A stretch of 64,000 bases of DNA from Streptomyces sp. NBC_00162 (GTDB lineage Bacteria > Actinomycetota > Actinomycetes > Streptomycetales > Streptomycetaceae): NCBI RefSeq assembly GCF_024611995.1, contig NZ_CP102509.1:4898001-4962000 (forward strand), read 5' to 3'. The notes under the pieces were generated by a model. It was not told where the DNA came from. It made no database searches and was given only the letters and a program-made list of their open reading frames with translations. The position numbers and the translations under genes are program-made. This document shows, one piece after another, positions 1 through 11,509 of the stretch; the first letter of the stretch is position 1, and every line of letters starts with the position of its first letter.

Positions 1-2999
<2,999 letters not shown>

Positions 3000-3072
3000 G
3001 TTGCTCGCGTCCACTGTGTTAGTTCTGAAATAACGAACAGCTGTGTTCATGCCAGCGTTCAAATTTCATAGT

Positions 3073-3191
3073 GTTTCGGTGGTCATAGCGTTAGGGAAAC
3101 GCCCGGTTACATTCCGAACCCGGAAGCTAAGCCTTTCAGCGCCGATGGTACTGCAGGGGGGACCCTGTGGGAGAGTAGGACGCCGCCGAAC
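3073..3191 (+). rRNA. 5S ribosomal RNA
   Basis: About 119 nt beginning GTTTCGGTGGTCATAGCG and ending GACGCCGCCGAACA. Its ends can pair as in all 5S rRNAs, and it contains the conserved CCGAACCCGGAAGCTAAG loop. It lies 73 nt downstream of 23S in the usual 16S-23S-5S order. No tRNA gene is seen in the spacer or after 5S. Confidence 0.95.
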
Positions 3192-3204
3192 AATCATTGC
3201 GGGA

Positions 3205-3245
3205 AGCCCCGCACCAAACCCTTACGGGTTCGGTGCGGGGCTTTT
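3205..3245 (+). terminator. rRNA operon terminator
   Basis: Stem of 16 bp (3206-3221 with 3226-3241, one mismatch) with a 4-nt TTAC loop, followed by TTTTC. It lies immediately after 5S rRNA, so it most likely ends the rrn transcript. Confidence 0.85.
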
Positions 3246-3325
3246 CTGCGTTCACCATCAGAATCCGTCGGATGCCCGGCATGGGGTACGGATGGATCCG
3301 GGTTGACGGCTCGTAGGGTTGGGGG

Positions 3326-3979
3326 ATGGGCTATGACCTCGTCATCTTCGACAACGACGGCGTGCTGGTGGACAGTGAGCCGCTCGCCAACAGCATCCTC
3401 GCCGGGTACCTGAGCGAGCTCGGGCACCCCACCTCGTACGAGGACTCGCTCCGCGACTACATGGGGGCCGCCGTGCACCGGGTGCACGATCTCGTTCTCG
3501 AGCGGACCGGGCAGCGGCTGCCGGACGACTTCGACGAGACGCTGCACGCGCGGACCTTCGCCGCGTTCGAGCGGGAGTTGCGGCCCGTGCCCGGGGTGGA
3601 GGAGGTGCTCGGGGCGCTGACCGCACACGGCATCGGGTACTGCCTGGCCTCCTCCGGGAATCACGAGCGAATCCGGGTCGGGCATCGGGCGGCCGGGATC
3701 GACGGGTGGTTCGAGGAGGAGTGGATCTTCAGCTCGCAGGACGTGGGCCAGGGAAAGCCGGCGCCCGATCTGTTCCTCCACGCGGCCCGGTCGATGGGCG
3801 TGGAGCCCGCGCGGTGTGTGGTCGTCGAGGACAGCCCGCTGGGCATTCAGGCCGCCGCGGCCGCGGGGATGGACGTGTTCGCCTTCACGGCGATGCTGCC
3901 TGCGGACCGGCTGCCCGGGGCCACCGCGTACTTCGGTGACATGAAGCAGCTGCCGGGGCTTCTGCAACTGCCCGTGTGA
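3326..3979 (+). CDS. HAD family hydrolase (phosphatase)
   Basis: A 217-residue haloacid-dehalogenase-type hydrolase of the beta-phosphoglucomutase/phosphatase group. Motif I is FDNDGVLVDS (nucleophile Asp9, acid/base Asp11), followed by a helical cap, motif II in LASSGN, the motif III Lys in QGKPAPD, and motif IV VVEDSPLGI. Length is typical of subfamily IA. The protein is probably cytoplasmic. The substrate cannot be told from sequence; small sugar phosphates or 2-phosphoglycolate are common in this group. It stands alone after the rrn terminator and is followed 43 nt later by an MFS gene in the same direction, so the two may be cotranscribed. Confidence 0.85.
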   Translation: MGYDLVIFDNDGVLVDSEPLANSILAGYLSELGHPTSYEDSLRDYMGAAVHRVHDLVLERTGQRLPDDFDETLHARTFAAFERELRPVPGVEEVLGALTAHGIGYCLASSGNHERIRVGHRAAGIDGWFEEEWIFSSQDVGQGKPAPDLFLHAARSMGVEPARCVVVEDSPLGIQAAAAAGMDVFAFTAMLPADRLPGATAYFGDMKQLPGLLQLPV

Positions 3980-4022
3980 TCGCTCTACCCACCGGTAGCC
4001 CCGGGGCCTACGCTGACCCGCC

Positions 4023-5234
4023 ATGACGGTTGATGTGCGGCTGCGGCGCGGGCGCAGTGCCCTGGGGTTCAGCTTCTTCGCGCAAGGTGTCGCCTTTGCG
4101 CTGCTCGTGACCAGGATCCCGGCGATCCAGGACCGGTACGGGATATCCGACGGGCTGCTGCCCGCCTTCCTCGCCGCCGTGCCGATCCTCGCCGGGGTCG
4201 CGAGCGTGGCCACCGAGCACCTGGTGAAGCGGGTGGCGCCCAGTGCCGTACTGAGGTGGGCGCAGCCCGTGGTGCTGCTCGCGCTGCTCGGGGTCGGGGC
4301 CGGCACCGAGCTGTGGCAAGTGGCGGTGGCCCTGGGGTTGTTCGGGCTGTCGGTGGGTGCGCTGGACGCCTCGATGAACATGCTCGGCGTGAGCCTCCAG
4401 CGGGAGTACGGGCGCAGCATCATGCTCGGCTTCCACGCTGCCTACAGCCTCGGGGGGATCGTCGGTGCCTCGGCCGCGTGGGCCGGGGCGCATTGGCGTC
4501 TGGACTTGTTCGTGAGCTATCTGCCGGCCCTGGTGGTGCTGGTGCCGCTCGTCCTGTGGGGGAGCCGGAGCTACGTCGACACGCCCTCCGAGGCGGTCCA
4601 GGAGAAGGGGCTGGGCGCCGGCGGTGCCAAGCTGCTGCTGCCGCTGTGTCTGGTGATGGCGTGCGCGTACATCGGGGACTCGACGGTGGCGAACTGGAGT
4701 GCCAAGTACCTTCAGGACGTGCTGGGGAGCTCCGAGCAGCTGGCGACCGTCCCGTACAACGTCTACATGGTGACCACCCTGATCGGGCGGGCCGTCGGGG
4801 ACCTGGGCGTACGGCGCTTCGGGGCCGCGGCCGTGGTGCGGGGCGGGACGGTGGTGGCGGCCGCGGGGTTCGCCGTCGTGGCGGCCGCGCCGGGTGCGTG
4901 GGTGGGGATGCTCGGTTTCACGCTGCTGGGGATCGGGCTGTGCGTGATCGTGCCGCAGACCTTCGCGGCTGCCGGGCGGTTGTTCCCGGGGGGTTCGGAC
5001 ACCGCGATAGCCCGGCTGAACATCTTCAACTACGTCGGCTTCCTGATCGGGTCGCCGCTCGTCGGTGGGATCGGGGACGCCTGGAGCTACCGGGGCGCGA
5101 TGCTCGTGCCGATGGTTCTCGTCCTGATCACGCTGTTCTACGCCCGTTCGTTCGGACCTCGGGAGGCCCGATACGGTGTCGGGCATGAGCGGCCGCGGGT
5201 TGTTGATGTGGGACGAGGCGGTTACGAAGTATGA
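4023..5234 (+). CDS. MFS transporter
   Basis: A 403-residue integral membrane protein with about twelve hydrophobic helices, of the major facilitator superfamily. It begins with a short basic N-terminus (RLRRGRSALGF) and has internal Gly-rich helices such as AAYSLGGIVGASAAWAG. The fold resembles the FucP/YbjJ-like uptake or efflux group, but no substrate can be assigned. Its 3' end overlaps the next gene (AcuC-like) by about 59 nt in another frame, which suggests one transcript and translational coupling. Confidence 0.82.
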   Translation: MTVDVRLRRGRSALGFSFFAQGVAFALLVTRIPAIQDRYGISDGLLPAFLAAVPILAGVASVATEHLVKRVAPSAVLRWAQPVVLLALLGVGAGTELWQVAVALGLFGLSVGALDASMNMLGVSLQREYGRSIMLGFHAAYSLGGIVGASAAWAGAHWRLDLFVSYLPALVVLVPLVLWGSRSYVDTPSEAVQEKGLGAGGAKLLLPLCLVMACAYIGDSTVANWSAKYLQDVLGSSEQLATVPYNVYMVTTLIGRAVGDLGVRRFGAAAVVRGGTVVAAAGFAVVAAAPGAWVGMLGFTLLGIGLCVIVPQTFAAAGRLFPGGSDTAIARLNIFNYVGFLIGSPLVGGIGDAWSYRGAMLVPMVLVLITLFYARSFGPREARYGVGHERPRVVDVGRGGYEV

Positions 5235-6354
5235 CTTCGGGCCCAGCCATCCGATGGATCCGGTGCGTCTGGCGCTGACCATGGGCCTGGTGCGCGCCTT
5301 CGGGCTGGACCGGGCCATGGAGGTACGGGCGGCCCGCGCGGCCGGGGACTCGACGCTGAGGCTGGTGCACCGGGAGGACTACGTCGCCGCGGTGCACGAG
5401 GTGTCCGCCGATCCCGGGGTCGCCGACGGTTCGTACGGGCTGGGGACCATGGACGATCCGGCGTTCCACGGGATGCACGAGGCGTCCGCGCTGATCGCCG
5501 GGCAGTCGGTGGCCGGGGCGGAGGCGATCTGGCGGGGCGAGGCCGAGCACGCCGTGAACTTCGCCGGCGGGCTGCACCACGCCATGCCGGGCGGGGCGGC
5601 CGGTTTCTGCGTGTACAACGACGCGGCGCTGGCCATCGCGCGGCTGCTGGAGCTGGGGGCCGAGCGGGTCGCGTACGTGGACGTGGACGTCCATCACGGG
5701 GACGGCGTGCAGGCGGCCTTCTGGGACGACCCGCGGGTGCTGACCATCTCCCTGCACGAGCATCCGCGGACGCTGTTCCCGCAGACCGGCTGGCCGGAGG
5801 AGACCGGCGGTGCGGCGGCCGAGGGGTCGGCGGTGAACGTCGCGCTGCCCGCGGGGACCGGGGACGAGGGGTGGCTGCGGGCCTTCCACGCCACGGTGCC
5901 GGAGCTGCTGGCGGACTTCCGGCCGCAGGTGCTGGTGACCCAGCACGGGGCGGACACGCACTTCGAGGATCCGCTCGCCCATCTGGCGGTGTCCCTGGAC
6001 GCCCAGCGGGCAGTCCAGGAGGCCTGCCACCGGCTGGCGCACGAGTACGCGGACGGGCGGTGGCTGGCGCTCGGCGGCGGCGGGTACGCGGTGGTGGACG
6101 TCGTGCCTCGGTCGTGGACGCATCTGGTGGCGATCGCGGCGCACCGGCCGATCGACCCGGCGACCGCGGTGCCGGCCTCGTGGCGGGACGAGGTGTACGC
6201 GCGGACGCGGCAGCTGGCGCCGGCCCGGATGACGGACGGGCGTGCGGTGGCGTGGCGGGAATGGGACGAGGGCTACGACCCGGCGGACCGCACGGATCAA
6301 GCCGTCCTCGCCACGCGGCGCGCGGTGTTCCCGCTACGCGGCTTGCTGACCTGA
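5176..6354 (+). CDS. acuC: Acetoin utilization protein AcuC / class I-type histone deacetylase fold
   Basis: A 392-residue Zn-dependent deacetylase of the arginase-deacetylase fold. Visible signatures are the substrate-channel HHAMPGGAAGFCVYND and the metal-site VDVDVHHGDGVQ, with further Gly-rich active-site segments (LALGGGGY). In Bacillus AcuC deacetylates and activates acetyl-CoA synthetase; that role is inferred here. The GTG at 5176 is chosen because GGGAGG (5161-5166) sits 9 nt upstream; an ATG at 5185 is the alternative. The start lies inside the end of the MFS gene. Confidence 0.88.
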   Translation: MSGMSGRGLLMWDEAVTKYDFGPSHPMDPVRLALTMGLVRAFGLDRAMEVRAARAAGDSTLRLVHREDYVAAVHEVSADPGVADGSYGLGTMDDPAFHGMHEASALIAGQSVAGAEAIWRGEAEHAVNFAGGLHHAMPGGAAGFCVYNDAALAIARLLELGAERVAYVDVDVHHGDGVQAAFWDDPRVLTISLHEHPRTLFPQTGWPEETGGAAAEGSAVNVALPAGTGDEGWLRAFHATVPELLADFRPQVLVTQHGADTHFEDPLAHLAVSLDAQRAVQEACHRLAHEYADGRWLALGGGGYAVVDVVPRSWTHLVAIAAHRPIDPATAVPASWRDEVYARTRQLAPARMTDGRAVAWREWDEGYDPADRTDQAVLATRRAVFPLRGLLT

Positions 6355-6375
6355 TGACGCATCGTTACGCCAAGT

Positions 6376-7263
6376 GTGGGGCCGTTCTCCGGAATTGATG
6401 ATCCGCCAGATGTGTTGAGGCAGCATCGGAGGGTGTTGAGCTCCGGCGCGCTGCGTGCGCATCTGCTGGCCGCCCGGTTGGCCGGGCCCATCGCGACCTC
6501 CCGGGAGGAGAGCCTGCGCAGCTACCGGCTGTTCGCGGCGCGCGATCCGCGGGTGCTGCTCGGGCTGGATCCGGAGTGGGCCTGGGGCGAGGGTGACCTG
6601 CTGAGGCTGATGGCGGACAAGTGCGGGGTCTCGGCGGACCCGGCGCACGTCAGCGGGCCGGACGAGATCGACCCGGAGCGGACGATGGCCGCGCTGGAGG
6701 CCTTCGCGGGGCGGCTGCGGGCGGCGGCCGGGGCGCGGTCGCCCGTGCTGTTCGGGACGGGGCACCCGCACCGGCTCCTGGGCTTCTACGCCGGGTTGGC
6801 CGAGGCGATGTCGGCGGCGGGATGTGTTGTCCTCACTCCGGCGCAGGGGGTGAGTGTCGACATGGCGACCCGGTTCGGCGTACGCACGTACAGCATCGAT
6901 TACGTACGAGGGGTCGCACTGGTGCGGGAGCCCGGCGTGCGGCCACCGGGGAGTGCCACCGGCGCGCACTCCCATTCGCCGCTGCCGGTTCGGCTCGCGC
7001 TGGGGGCCTTGGCGGAGGCCGGCGGGCCCTTGCCGGAATTGGTGGTGGGGGACCACGGGTGGGTCTGCGGTGCTGGTCAGCTGGGTGTGGAGGCGATCGG
7101 GCTGGCGGATACGGACGATCCCGCGCTGTTCGTCGGCGAGGCCGAGGGGCGGGTCTCGGTGGCCGTTCCACTTGATGACGCGGTGCGTGCGGACTACTAC
7201 CGACCGCTTACTCGCTATGTGCTCAATCGGGCGAGTCTGTCGGGGCGCCAGGAGTGGCCGTAG
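6376..7263 (+). CDS. Conserved actinobacterial phosphatase-like protein
   Basis: A 295-residue protein found next to acuC in many Streptomyces and usually labelled phosphatase. It shows a Rossmann-like VLFGTGHPHRLLGFYAGLAEAM segment and a later LVVGDHGWVCGAGQLGVEAIGLADTDDPALF segment, with acidic and Gly-rich motifs at strand ends that could bind a phosphorylated ligand. I see no catalytic signature that fixes the reaction. The GTG start at 6376 lies 22 nt after the acuC stop and is not strongly supported; a downstream GTG at 6411 is possible. No signal peptide is seen. Confidence 0.7.
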   Translation: MGPFSGIDDPPDVLRQHRRVLSSGALRAHLLAARLAGPIATSREESLRSYRLFAARDPRVLLGLDPEWAWGEGDLLRLMADKCGVSADPAHVSGPDEIDPERTMAALEAFAGRLRAAAGARSPVLFGTGHPHRLLGFYAGLAEAMSAAGCVVLTPAQGVSVDMATRFGVRTYSIDYVRGVALVREPGVRPPGSATGAHSHSPLPVRLALGALAEAGGPLPELVVGDHGWVCGAGQLGVEAIGLADTDDPALFVGEAEGRVSVAVPLDDAVRADYYRPLTRYVLNRASLSGRQEWP

Positions 7264-7377
7264 CTCCTCTTCCCCACTCGTATCACGCGCCCCTACTCTG
7301 GGGAGTGAGCGTGCGACGACGAGGAGTAACCGGAGGGGAAGCCGGTGCCCGTCATGCGCGGAAGGTCAAGGTGTGTC

Positions 7378-7587
7378 ATGGCTGCTGGCGAGAGGCCTCT
7401 CAGTGAGGTTCAGTTCCTGACCGTGGCGGAGGTTGCCTCGGTGATGCGAGTGTCAAAGATGACCGTGTACCGACTGGTGCACAACGGCCATCTGCCCGCA
7501 ATCCGGGTGGGCCGGTCCTTCCGGGTCCCCGAGAATGCGGTCCACGAGTACCTCCGAGAGTCCTATGTGGGGGTGGAGTCGGCCTGA
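7378..7587 (+). CDS. bdtA: BldC/MerR-like excisionase-family DNA-binding protein BdtA
   Basis: A small DNA-binding protein (69 residues from ATG 7378) made almost entirely of one excisionase-type winged helix: FLTVAEVASVMRVSKMTVYR (HTH), then LVHNGHLPAIRVGRSFRVPE (wing), then AVHEYLRESYVG. It resembles BldC, and its position next to the bldN block matches S. coelicolor SCO3328 (bdtA, a BldD target, from memory). An in-frame GTG at 7345 with a better Shine-Dalgarno (GGAGGGG at 7332-7338) would add 11 residues, so the start is open. Confidence 0.85.
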   Translation: MAAGERPLSEVQFLTVAEVASVMRVSKMTVYRLVHNGHLPAIRVGRSFRVPENAVHEYLRESYVGVESA

Positions 7588-7708
7588 GACTGACCTCGGC
7601 ACGCCCTCGGATTACAAGCTCAGAGCTCGGGACGGTAGGCTAGGCCGACGTAGGTCGTGTGGGCCCCGACGCCCCGCACCGAATGAAGAGAAGTGAGCGA
7701 GGGTAGTC

Positions 7709-7807
7709 GTGGGCTCTGTTATCAAGAAGCGGCGCAAGCGGATGGCTAAGAAGAAGCACCGCAAGCTGCTCAAGCGCACCCGCGTCCAGCGCCGTAACAA
7801 GAAGTAA
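7709..7807 (+). CDS. Ribosomal protein bS22 (AURKAIP1/COX24 domain)
   Basis: A 32-residue, extremely basic peptide starting at GTG 7709: [19 protein letters not shown] followed by [13 protein letters not shown]. It matches the AURKAIP1/COX24 family, identified in mycobacterial ribosome structures as the small-subunit protein bS22. It is easily missed because of its size. A Shine-Dalgarno-like GCGAGGG lies at 7697-7703. It is conserved between bdtA and the epimerase gene across Streptomyces. Confidence 0.9.
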   Translation: MGSVIKKRRKRMAKKKHRKLLKRTRVQRRNKK

Positions 7808-7827
7808 ACGGCAGCTGTACGTGTTCT

Positions 7828-7864
7828 CCGCAGCCCCTCCACCATTCTGGTGGAGGGGCTGCGG
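7828..7864 (+). terminator. Hairpin terminator after bS22
   Basis: A 17-bp perfect stem (7828-7844 pairing with 7848-7864) and a 3-nt TTC loop, without a T-run. It starts 21 nt after the bS22 stop codon. Its right arm ends where a spurious upstream extension of the epimerase frame would begin, which supports a later start for that gene. Confidence 0.75.
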
Positions 7865-7902
7865 TGCAGCCGGGGGACTTCTTCGAGGGAGGCGCTGAAC
7901 TC

Positions 7903-8979
7903 GTGGGGAAGGTCGTACTCGTCACCGGGGCTGCCCGGCAGCTGGGGGGCCGCTTCGTGCGGCGAATCCAGCGCGACCCGGATGTCGAGCGGGTGATCGC
8001 GGTCGACGCGGTTCCACCGCCGCACCGGCTCGGATCGGCCGAGTTCGTCCGTACGGACATCAGACAGTCGGCGATCGCCCGCGTGCTGGCCGAGCACGCC
8101 GTCGACACGGTGGTCCATCTGGCCGTCACCGGCGGCAGTGTGGGGTCCGGCGGCGCGCACAGCACCGTCAAGGAAACGAACGTCATCGGGACGATGCAGC
8201 TCCTCGGGGCCTGCCAGAAGTCCCCGACGGTCCGGCGGCTCGTGGTGAAGTCCAGTACCAGCGTGTACGGGGGCACCTCGCGGGATCCGGCCGTCTTCAC
8301 CGAGACCACGGAGCCGAAATCGCTGCCGGCGGGCGGGTTCGCCAAGGACGCCGCCGAGGTCGAGGGCTATGTGCGGGGCTTCGCGCGCAGGCGGCCGGAT
8401 GTCGCGGTGTGCGTGCTGCGGTTCGCGAACATCCTGGGCCCGTTCGCGGATTCGGCGCTCGCCGAGTACTTCTCGATTCCCGTGATGCCGACCGTGCTGG
8501 GCTATGACCCGCGGCTGCAGTTCGTCCATGAGGACGACGTGCTCGACGTGCTGCGGCTGGCGGCGAAGGAGCCGCGGCGGGGGACGCTGAACAGCGGGAC
8601 CTTCAACATCGCGGGTGACGGCGTACTGCTGCTGTCGCAGTGCTCGCGGCGGCTGGGGCGGCCGACGCTGCCGCTGCTGCTGCCCGCCGTGACGTGGGTG
8701 GGGTCGGCGCTGCGGGCGGTCGGGATCACCGACTTCTCGCCGGAGCAGATAAGGCTTCTGACGCACGGCCGGGTCGTGGAGACCTCGCAGATGCGGGACG
8801 TGCTCGGTTTTGAGCCGATGTACACGACCGCCGAGACCTTCGCGGACTTCGCGCGGAGCCGCGGGGGCGGGCTGCTGCCGCCGGAGCGGGCGGCGCGGGC
8901 CGTGGACCGGGTGGCGGCCGTGCTGAAGGTGGACGGCCTGGATGTCGACGTGGACGCGGTTGAAGGAGCGAAGCGATAG
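7903..8979 (+). CDS. NAD-dependent epimerase/dehydratase (extended SDR)
   Basis: A 358-residue extended short-chain dehydrogenase. The N-terminal Rossmann motif VLVTGAARQLGG (Gly-rich NAD-binding loop) is followed by VVHLAVTGG, a strand with the catalytic-region VKSSTSVYGG, and a C-terminal substrate domain. It probably acts on a nucleotide sugar. GTG 7903 is preferred: GAGGGAGG (7885-7892) lies 10 nt upstream, whereas an upstream GTG at 7864 sits on the terminator stem. The stop overlaps the next GTG by 1 nt, so the acyltransferase is coupled to it. Confidence 0.85.
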   Translation: MGKVVLVTGAARQLGGRFVRRIQRDPDVERVIAVDAVPPPHRLGSAEFVRTDIRQSAIARVLAEHAVDTVVHLAVTGGSVGSGGAHSTVKETNVIGTMQLLGACQKSPTVRRLVVKSSTSVYGGTSRDPAVFTETTEPKSLPAGGFAKDAAEVEGYVRGFARRRPDVAVCVLRFANILGPFADSALAEYFSIPVMPTVLGYDPRLQFVHEDDVLDVLRLAAKEPRRGTLNSGTFNIAGDGVLLLSQCSRRLGRPTLPLLLPAVTWVGSALRAVGITDFSPEQIRLLTHGRVVETSQMRDVLGFEPMYTTAETFADFARSRGGGLLPPERAARAVDRVAAVLKVDGLDVDVDAVEGAKR

Positions 8980-9953
8980 TGGCGGACGCCAAGGTCATTC
9001 CGTTCGACGAGGACCGGCCGCGCCGGCGGGCGCCCCGCAGGGTCCGGGCGGTGTCCGCTCCTGAACCGGTGGTGGAGCCGGCCGCTCCGGAGCCCGCGCC
9101 GGTGGAGGCGCGGGACGGCTGGGACCGGCGGATCGCCAGCGGGCTGGCGTTCCTCCGGCGGCGGGTCACCGGGGAGTACGAGGTCGACGAGTTCGGCTAC
9201 GACAAGGAGCTGACGGACCAGGTCCTGATGTCCTTGATGCGGCCGCTGTTCGACAAGTACTTCCGGGTCGAGGTCAAGGGCATCGAGAACATCCCGGCGG
9301 AGGGCGGTGCGCTGATCGTGGCGAACCACTCGGGGACGCTGCCGCTGGACGGGCTGATGCTGCAGGTGGCGGTGCACGACCACCACCCGGCGCAGCGGCA
9401 CCTGCGGCTGCTCGCGGCGGATCTGGTGTTCATGCTCCCGGTGGTGAACGAGCTGGCCCGGAAGGCCGGTCACACCCTGGCGTGCGCGGAGGACGCGCAG
9501 CGGCTGCTGGAGGCCGGGGAGCTGGTCGGGGTGATGCCGGAGGGCTTCAAGGGGATAGGGAAGCCGTTCGGAGACCGGTACAAGCTCCAGCGCTTCGGGC
9601 GGGGCGGGTTCGTGTCGACGGCTCTGCGTGCGGGGACGCCGATCGTGCCTTGCTCGATCGTGGGGGCGGAGGAGATCTACCCGATGGTCGGCAACGCGAA
9701 GACGCTGGCGCGGCTGCTGGGGATTCCGTACTTCCCGATCACGCCGACGTTTCCGTGGCTGGGGCCGTTGGGGGCGGTGCCGTTGCCGACGAAGTGGACG
9801 ATCCAGTTCGGCGAGCCGATCGCCACCGCGGGTTATGCGGCGGAGGCGGCGGAGGATCCGATGCTGATGTTCAACCTGACGGACCAGGTGCGGGAGCAGA
9901 TCCAGCACACGCTGTACAAGCTGCTGGTGCAGCGGCGGTCCGTCTTCTTCTGA
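8979..9953 (+). CDS. Lysophospholipid acyltransferase family protein
   Basis: A 324-residue PlsC-like acyltransferase. The His of NHSGTLPLDG marks the active-site block, spaced a little wider than the classic HX4D. Further motifs are PEGFKGIGKPF and the acceptor-pocket VPCSIVGAEEIYP. The first ~60 residues are Pro/Arg/Glu-rich and probably disordered. It likely works at the inner membrane face in phospholipid or glycolipid remodelling. Coupled to the epimerase by a 1-nt overlap (TAGTG), with GGAG upstream. The pairing suggests a joint role in making a modified envelope lipid, but this is inference. Confidence 0.8.
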   Translation: MADAKVIPFDEDRPRRRAPRRVRAVSAPEPVVEPAAPEPAPVEARDGWDRRIASGLAFLRRRVTGEYEVDEFGYDKELTDQVLMSLMRPLFDKYFRVEVKGIENIPAEGGALIVANHSGTLPLDGLMLQVAVHDHHPAQRHLRLLAADLVFMLPVVNELARKAGHTLACAEDAQRLLEAGELVGVMPEGFKGIGKPFGDRYKLQRFGRGGFVSTALRAGTPIVPCSIVGAEEIYPMVGNAKTLARLLGIPYFPITPTFPWLGPLGAVPLPTKWTIQFGEPIATAGYAAEAAEDPMLMFNLTDQVREQIQHTLYKLLVQRRSVFF

Positions 9954-9962
9954 CGGTTGTGT

Positions 9963-10038
9963 GCCGGGGTTCCGCCCCAGACCCTCCCCCAGACTCCGTC
10001 CGGGGGGACCCCCGCGCCTCGAACGCCGGCGAGGCTGG
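9963..10038. repeat. Dispersed GC-rich palindromic repeat, copy A
   Basis: Intergenic copy of a short palindromic sequence of a type common in Streptomyces genomes. The 28 nt at 9986-10013 (starting CCCCCAGACTCCGTCC) are identical to 52235-52262. A related but diverged copy with a compensated hairpin lies in hemA (16011-16081). The right part merges with the terminator at 10021-10057. Confidence 0.8.
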
Positions 10039-10057
10039 ATGTGCCTCGCCGGCGTTC
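10021..10057. terminator. Bidirectional terminator between acyltransferase and rsbN
   Basis: A 14-bp perfect stem, GAACGCCGGCGAGG (10021-10034) with CCTCGCCGGCGTTC (10044-10057), and a 9-nt loop. It lies between convergent genes. Confidence 0.7.
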
Positions 10058-10064
10058 TCAAGCG

Positions 10065-11273
10065 CTACTCCGCGTCCTCCGCGTTGATGCCCAGGCCCGG
10101 CAGGAGGCCCGGGAGGAGGGGCGGGAGGGTGATGTCCGGCTTGGGCTGGTCCGGAGCGCCCGGGGAGGGCGGGGTGGACTGGCCCGCGGGCGGGATCAGC
10201 AGGTCGCCCGTACCGCCCAGGAGGCCGCCCGTGGTCGGGGGCCGGCTGCTGCTGCCCGAGGGGGACGGCGACGCGGGGCTGCCCGACGGGGTGCCGGAGG
10301 CCGGTGCGGACTGCTGCTTGCCGCTCGGAGCGCCCGGCTTGGCCGAGGTCCCGGGGGAGCCGGTGCCGCGGATCTGCTCGGGTGGCTTGGGGAGCAGGCT
10401 CTGGAGCGGCGCCACGTCTTCGTCTATGGCCTGGAAGACCGACTCCACCTCGCCGCCCACGTCCGTGAGCTGCACGGGGAGCCTCTCCCGGAGCTTGCCC
10501 CACGCGTCGCGGTGGGAGCGGGAGAACGAGGACAGCGCCTGGATCGGGCCGAGCGAGCCGTCCCGTTCGTACGCCGCCTGGAGGAGCCGGTGGCCCTCCT
10601 CCGCGTCGTGCTTCACCCCCGCCAGCGCTCGGCGGATCTCGCCCAGGGACTCGTGGTCCAGTAGGCCCGCCCGGTCACGCTCCATCAGCCTGCGGGCTTC
10701 CGACAGGCGGTTCGAGGCCTGGTCGAGATAGAGCTCGCCCCGGTCCGAATCGTCGTCGGCCATCCCGAGCTTCAGGTCCTCCATGCCCCGCTTCACGGGG
10801 TAGAGGTGGTCACCGGGCAGGGCGTCGGAACTGGCAGCGGCCACTCCGCTGAAGGCCCCTGCGGCCACACCTACGGTGAGGCCGCCTGCTGCGATGCCCT
10901 TGGACCAGCGGGAGCGGGGCCGCAATTTCCGGAGCGAGGTCGCCCGGTGGGCGCCGCGGCCGGTCCGCTGTTCGGGCACCTGAGGGTCCGAGGCGGCACC
11001 GCCCCCGGCCCTTTCCTCCATCACCATGGTCTCCATGGCGGCAACGAGCTGGGCTCGCTGCACCACTTTGACCTCTGGGTCCAGCACTGGGCGCGGCATT
11101 CGTTCGCCGAGCACGCTCGCCAGGGCCAACAGCCGGTCGTGGTCGGCAGGTTCGGCAGGTGCCTCGGACTGCTCGGCCGCCGGGTCCGGTTCCGAAAGGT
11201 CGGACAGGGTCCGATCCTCCAGGGCCTGGGCGAAGGCGTTCGCCCGCCGGTGCGGAGTCACGTTCGCGATCAC
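10065..11273 (-). CDS. rsbN: Anti-sigma factor RsbN (DUF5667)
   Basis: Membrane-bound anti-sigma factor for BldN. From GTG 11273 it is 402 residues: an N-terminal cytoplasmic sigma-binding part (RRANAFAQALEDR), one hydrophobic segment (GLTVGVAAGAFSGVAAA), a DUF5667 domain (LPGDHLYPVKRGMEDLK onwards, helical) and a long Pro/Ser/Gly-rich tail. Start chosen because GAGGAGGT (11281-11288, read on the minus strand) lies 7 nt before GTG 11273. It follows bldN with a 236-bp gap, where a sigma-BldN-dependent promoter is known in S. coelicolor and S. venezuelae. Confidence 0.9.
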   Translation of the reverse strand: MIANVTPHRRANAFAQALEDRTLSDLSEPDPAAEQSEAPAEPADHDRLLALASVLGERMPRPVLDPEVKVVQRAQLVAAMETMVMEERAGGGAASDPQVPEQRTGRGAHRATSLRKLRPRSRWSKGIAAGGLTVGVAAGAFSGVAAASSDALPGDHLYPVKRGMEDLKLGMADDDSDRGELYLDQASNRLSEARRLMERDRAGLLDHESLGEIRRALAGVKHDAEEGHRLLQAAYERDGSLGPIQALSSFSRSHRDAWGKLRERLPVQLTDVGGEVESVFQAIDEDVAPLQSLLPKPPEQIRGTGSPGTSAKPGAPSGKQQSAPASGTPSGSPASPSPSGSSSRPPTTGGLLGGTGDLLIPPAGQSTPPSPGAPDQPKPDITLPPLLPGLLPGLGINAEDAE

Positions 11274-11509
11274 TGGCGGCACCTCCTCTCGTCATGACGA
11301 TCGACTCCCCAGGGTGTCCGGAAGGTTGCCTTCCTTGAGCACATCCACACTTTCGAGTGAGCGGCTTCAGGCAGGGCTTGTCCACAGGGGGTCTGCATTC
11401 CGCACAACGAGCGTCGCGGCACTTGGGTTACGGACGAAGGATGATCGGACCACAGCGTCATCGAGGGGTCACCGGATGTATGTGAGTTTGTGTTGATGTG
11501 TGAAGGGGG
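11274..11509 (-). promoter_or_regulatory. bldN-rsbN intergenic region, expected to hold the rsbN promoter
   Basis: 236 bp without a credible gene. The strong rsbN ribosome-binding site is at 11281-11288. rsbN is known in S. venezuelae to be transcribed by sigma-BldN itself, giving negative feedback. I could not assign -35/-10 boxes with certainty by eye. Confidence 0.4.

Noticed and set aside
3000..3072. tRNA gene in the 23S-5S spacer
   Set aside because: No cloverleaf or TTC-loop sequence is present.
7864..7902. Longer epimerase start at GTG 7864
   Set aside because: It sits on the arm of the terminator hairpin and lacks a ribosome-binding site; GTG 7903 has GAGGGAGG at good spacing.
11274..11282. 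GTG 11282 as rsbN start
   Set aside because: It overlaps the Shine-Dalgarno GAGGAGGT itself; GTG 11273 has ideal 7-nt spacing.
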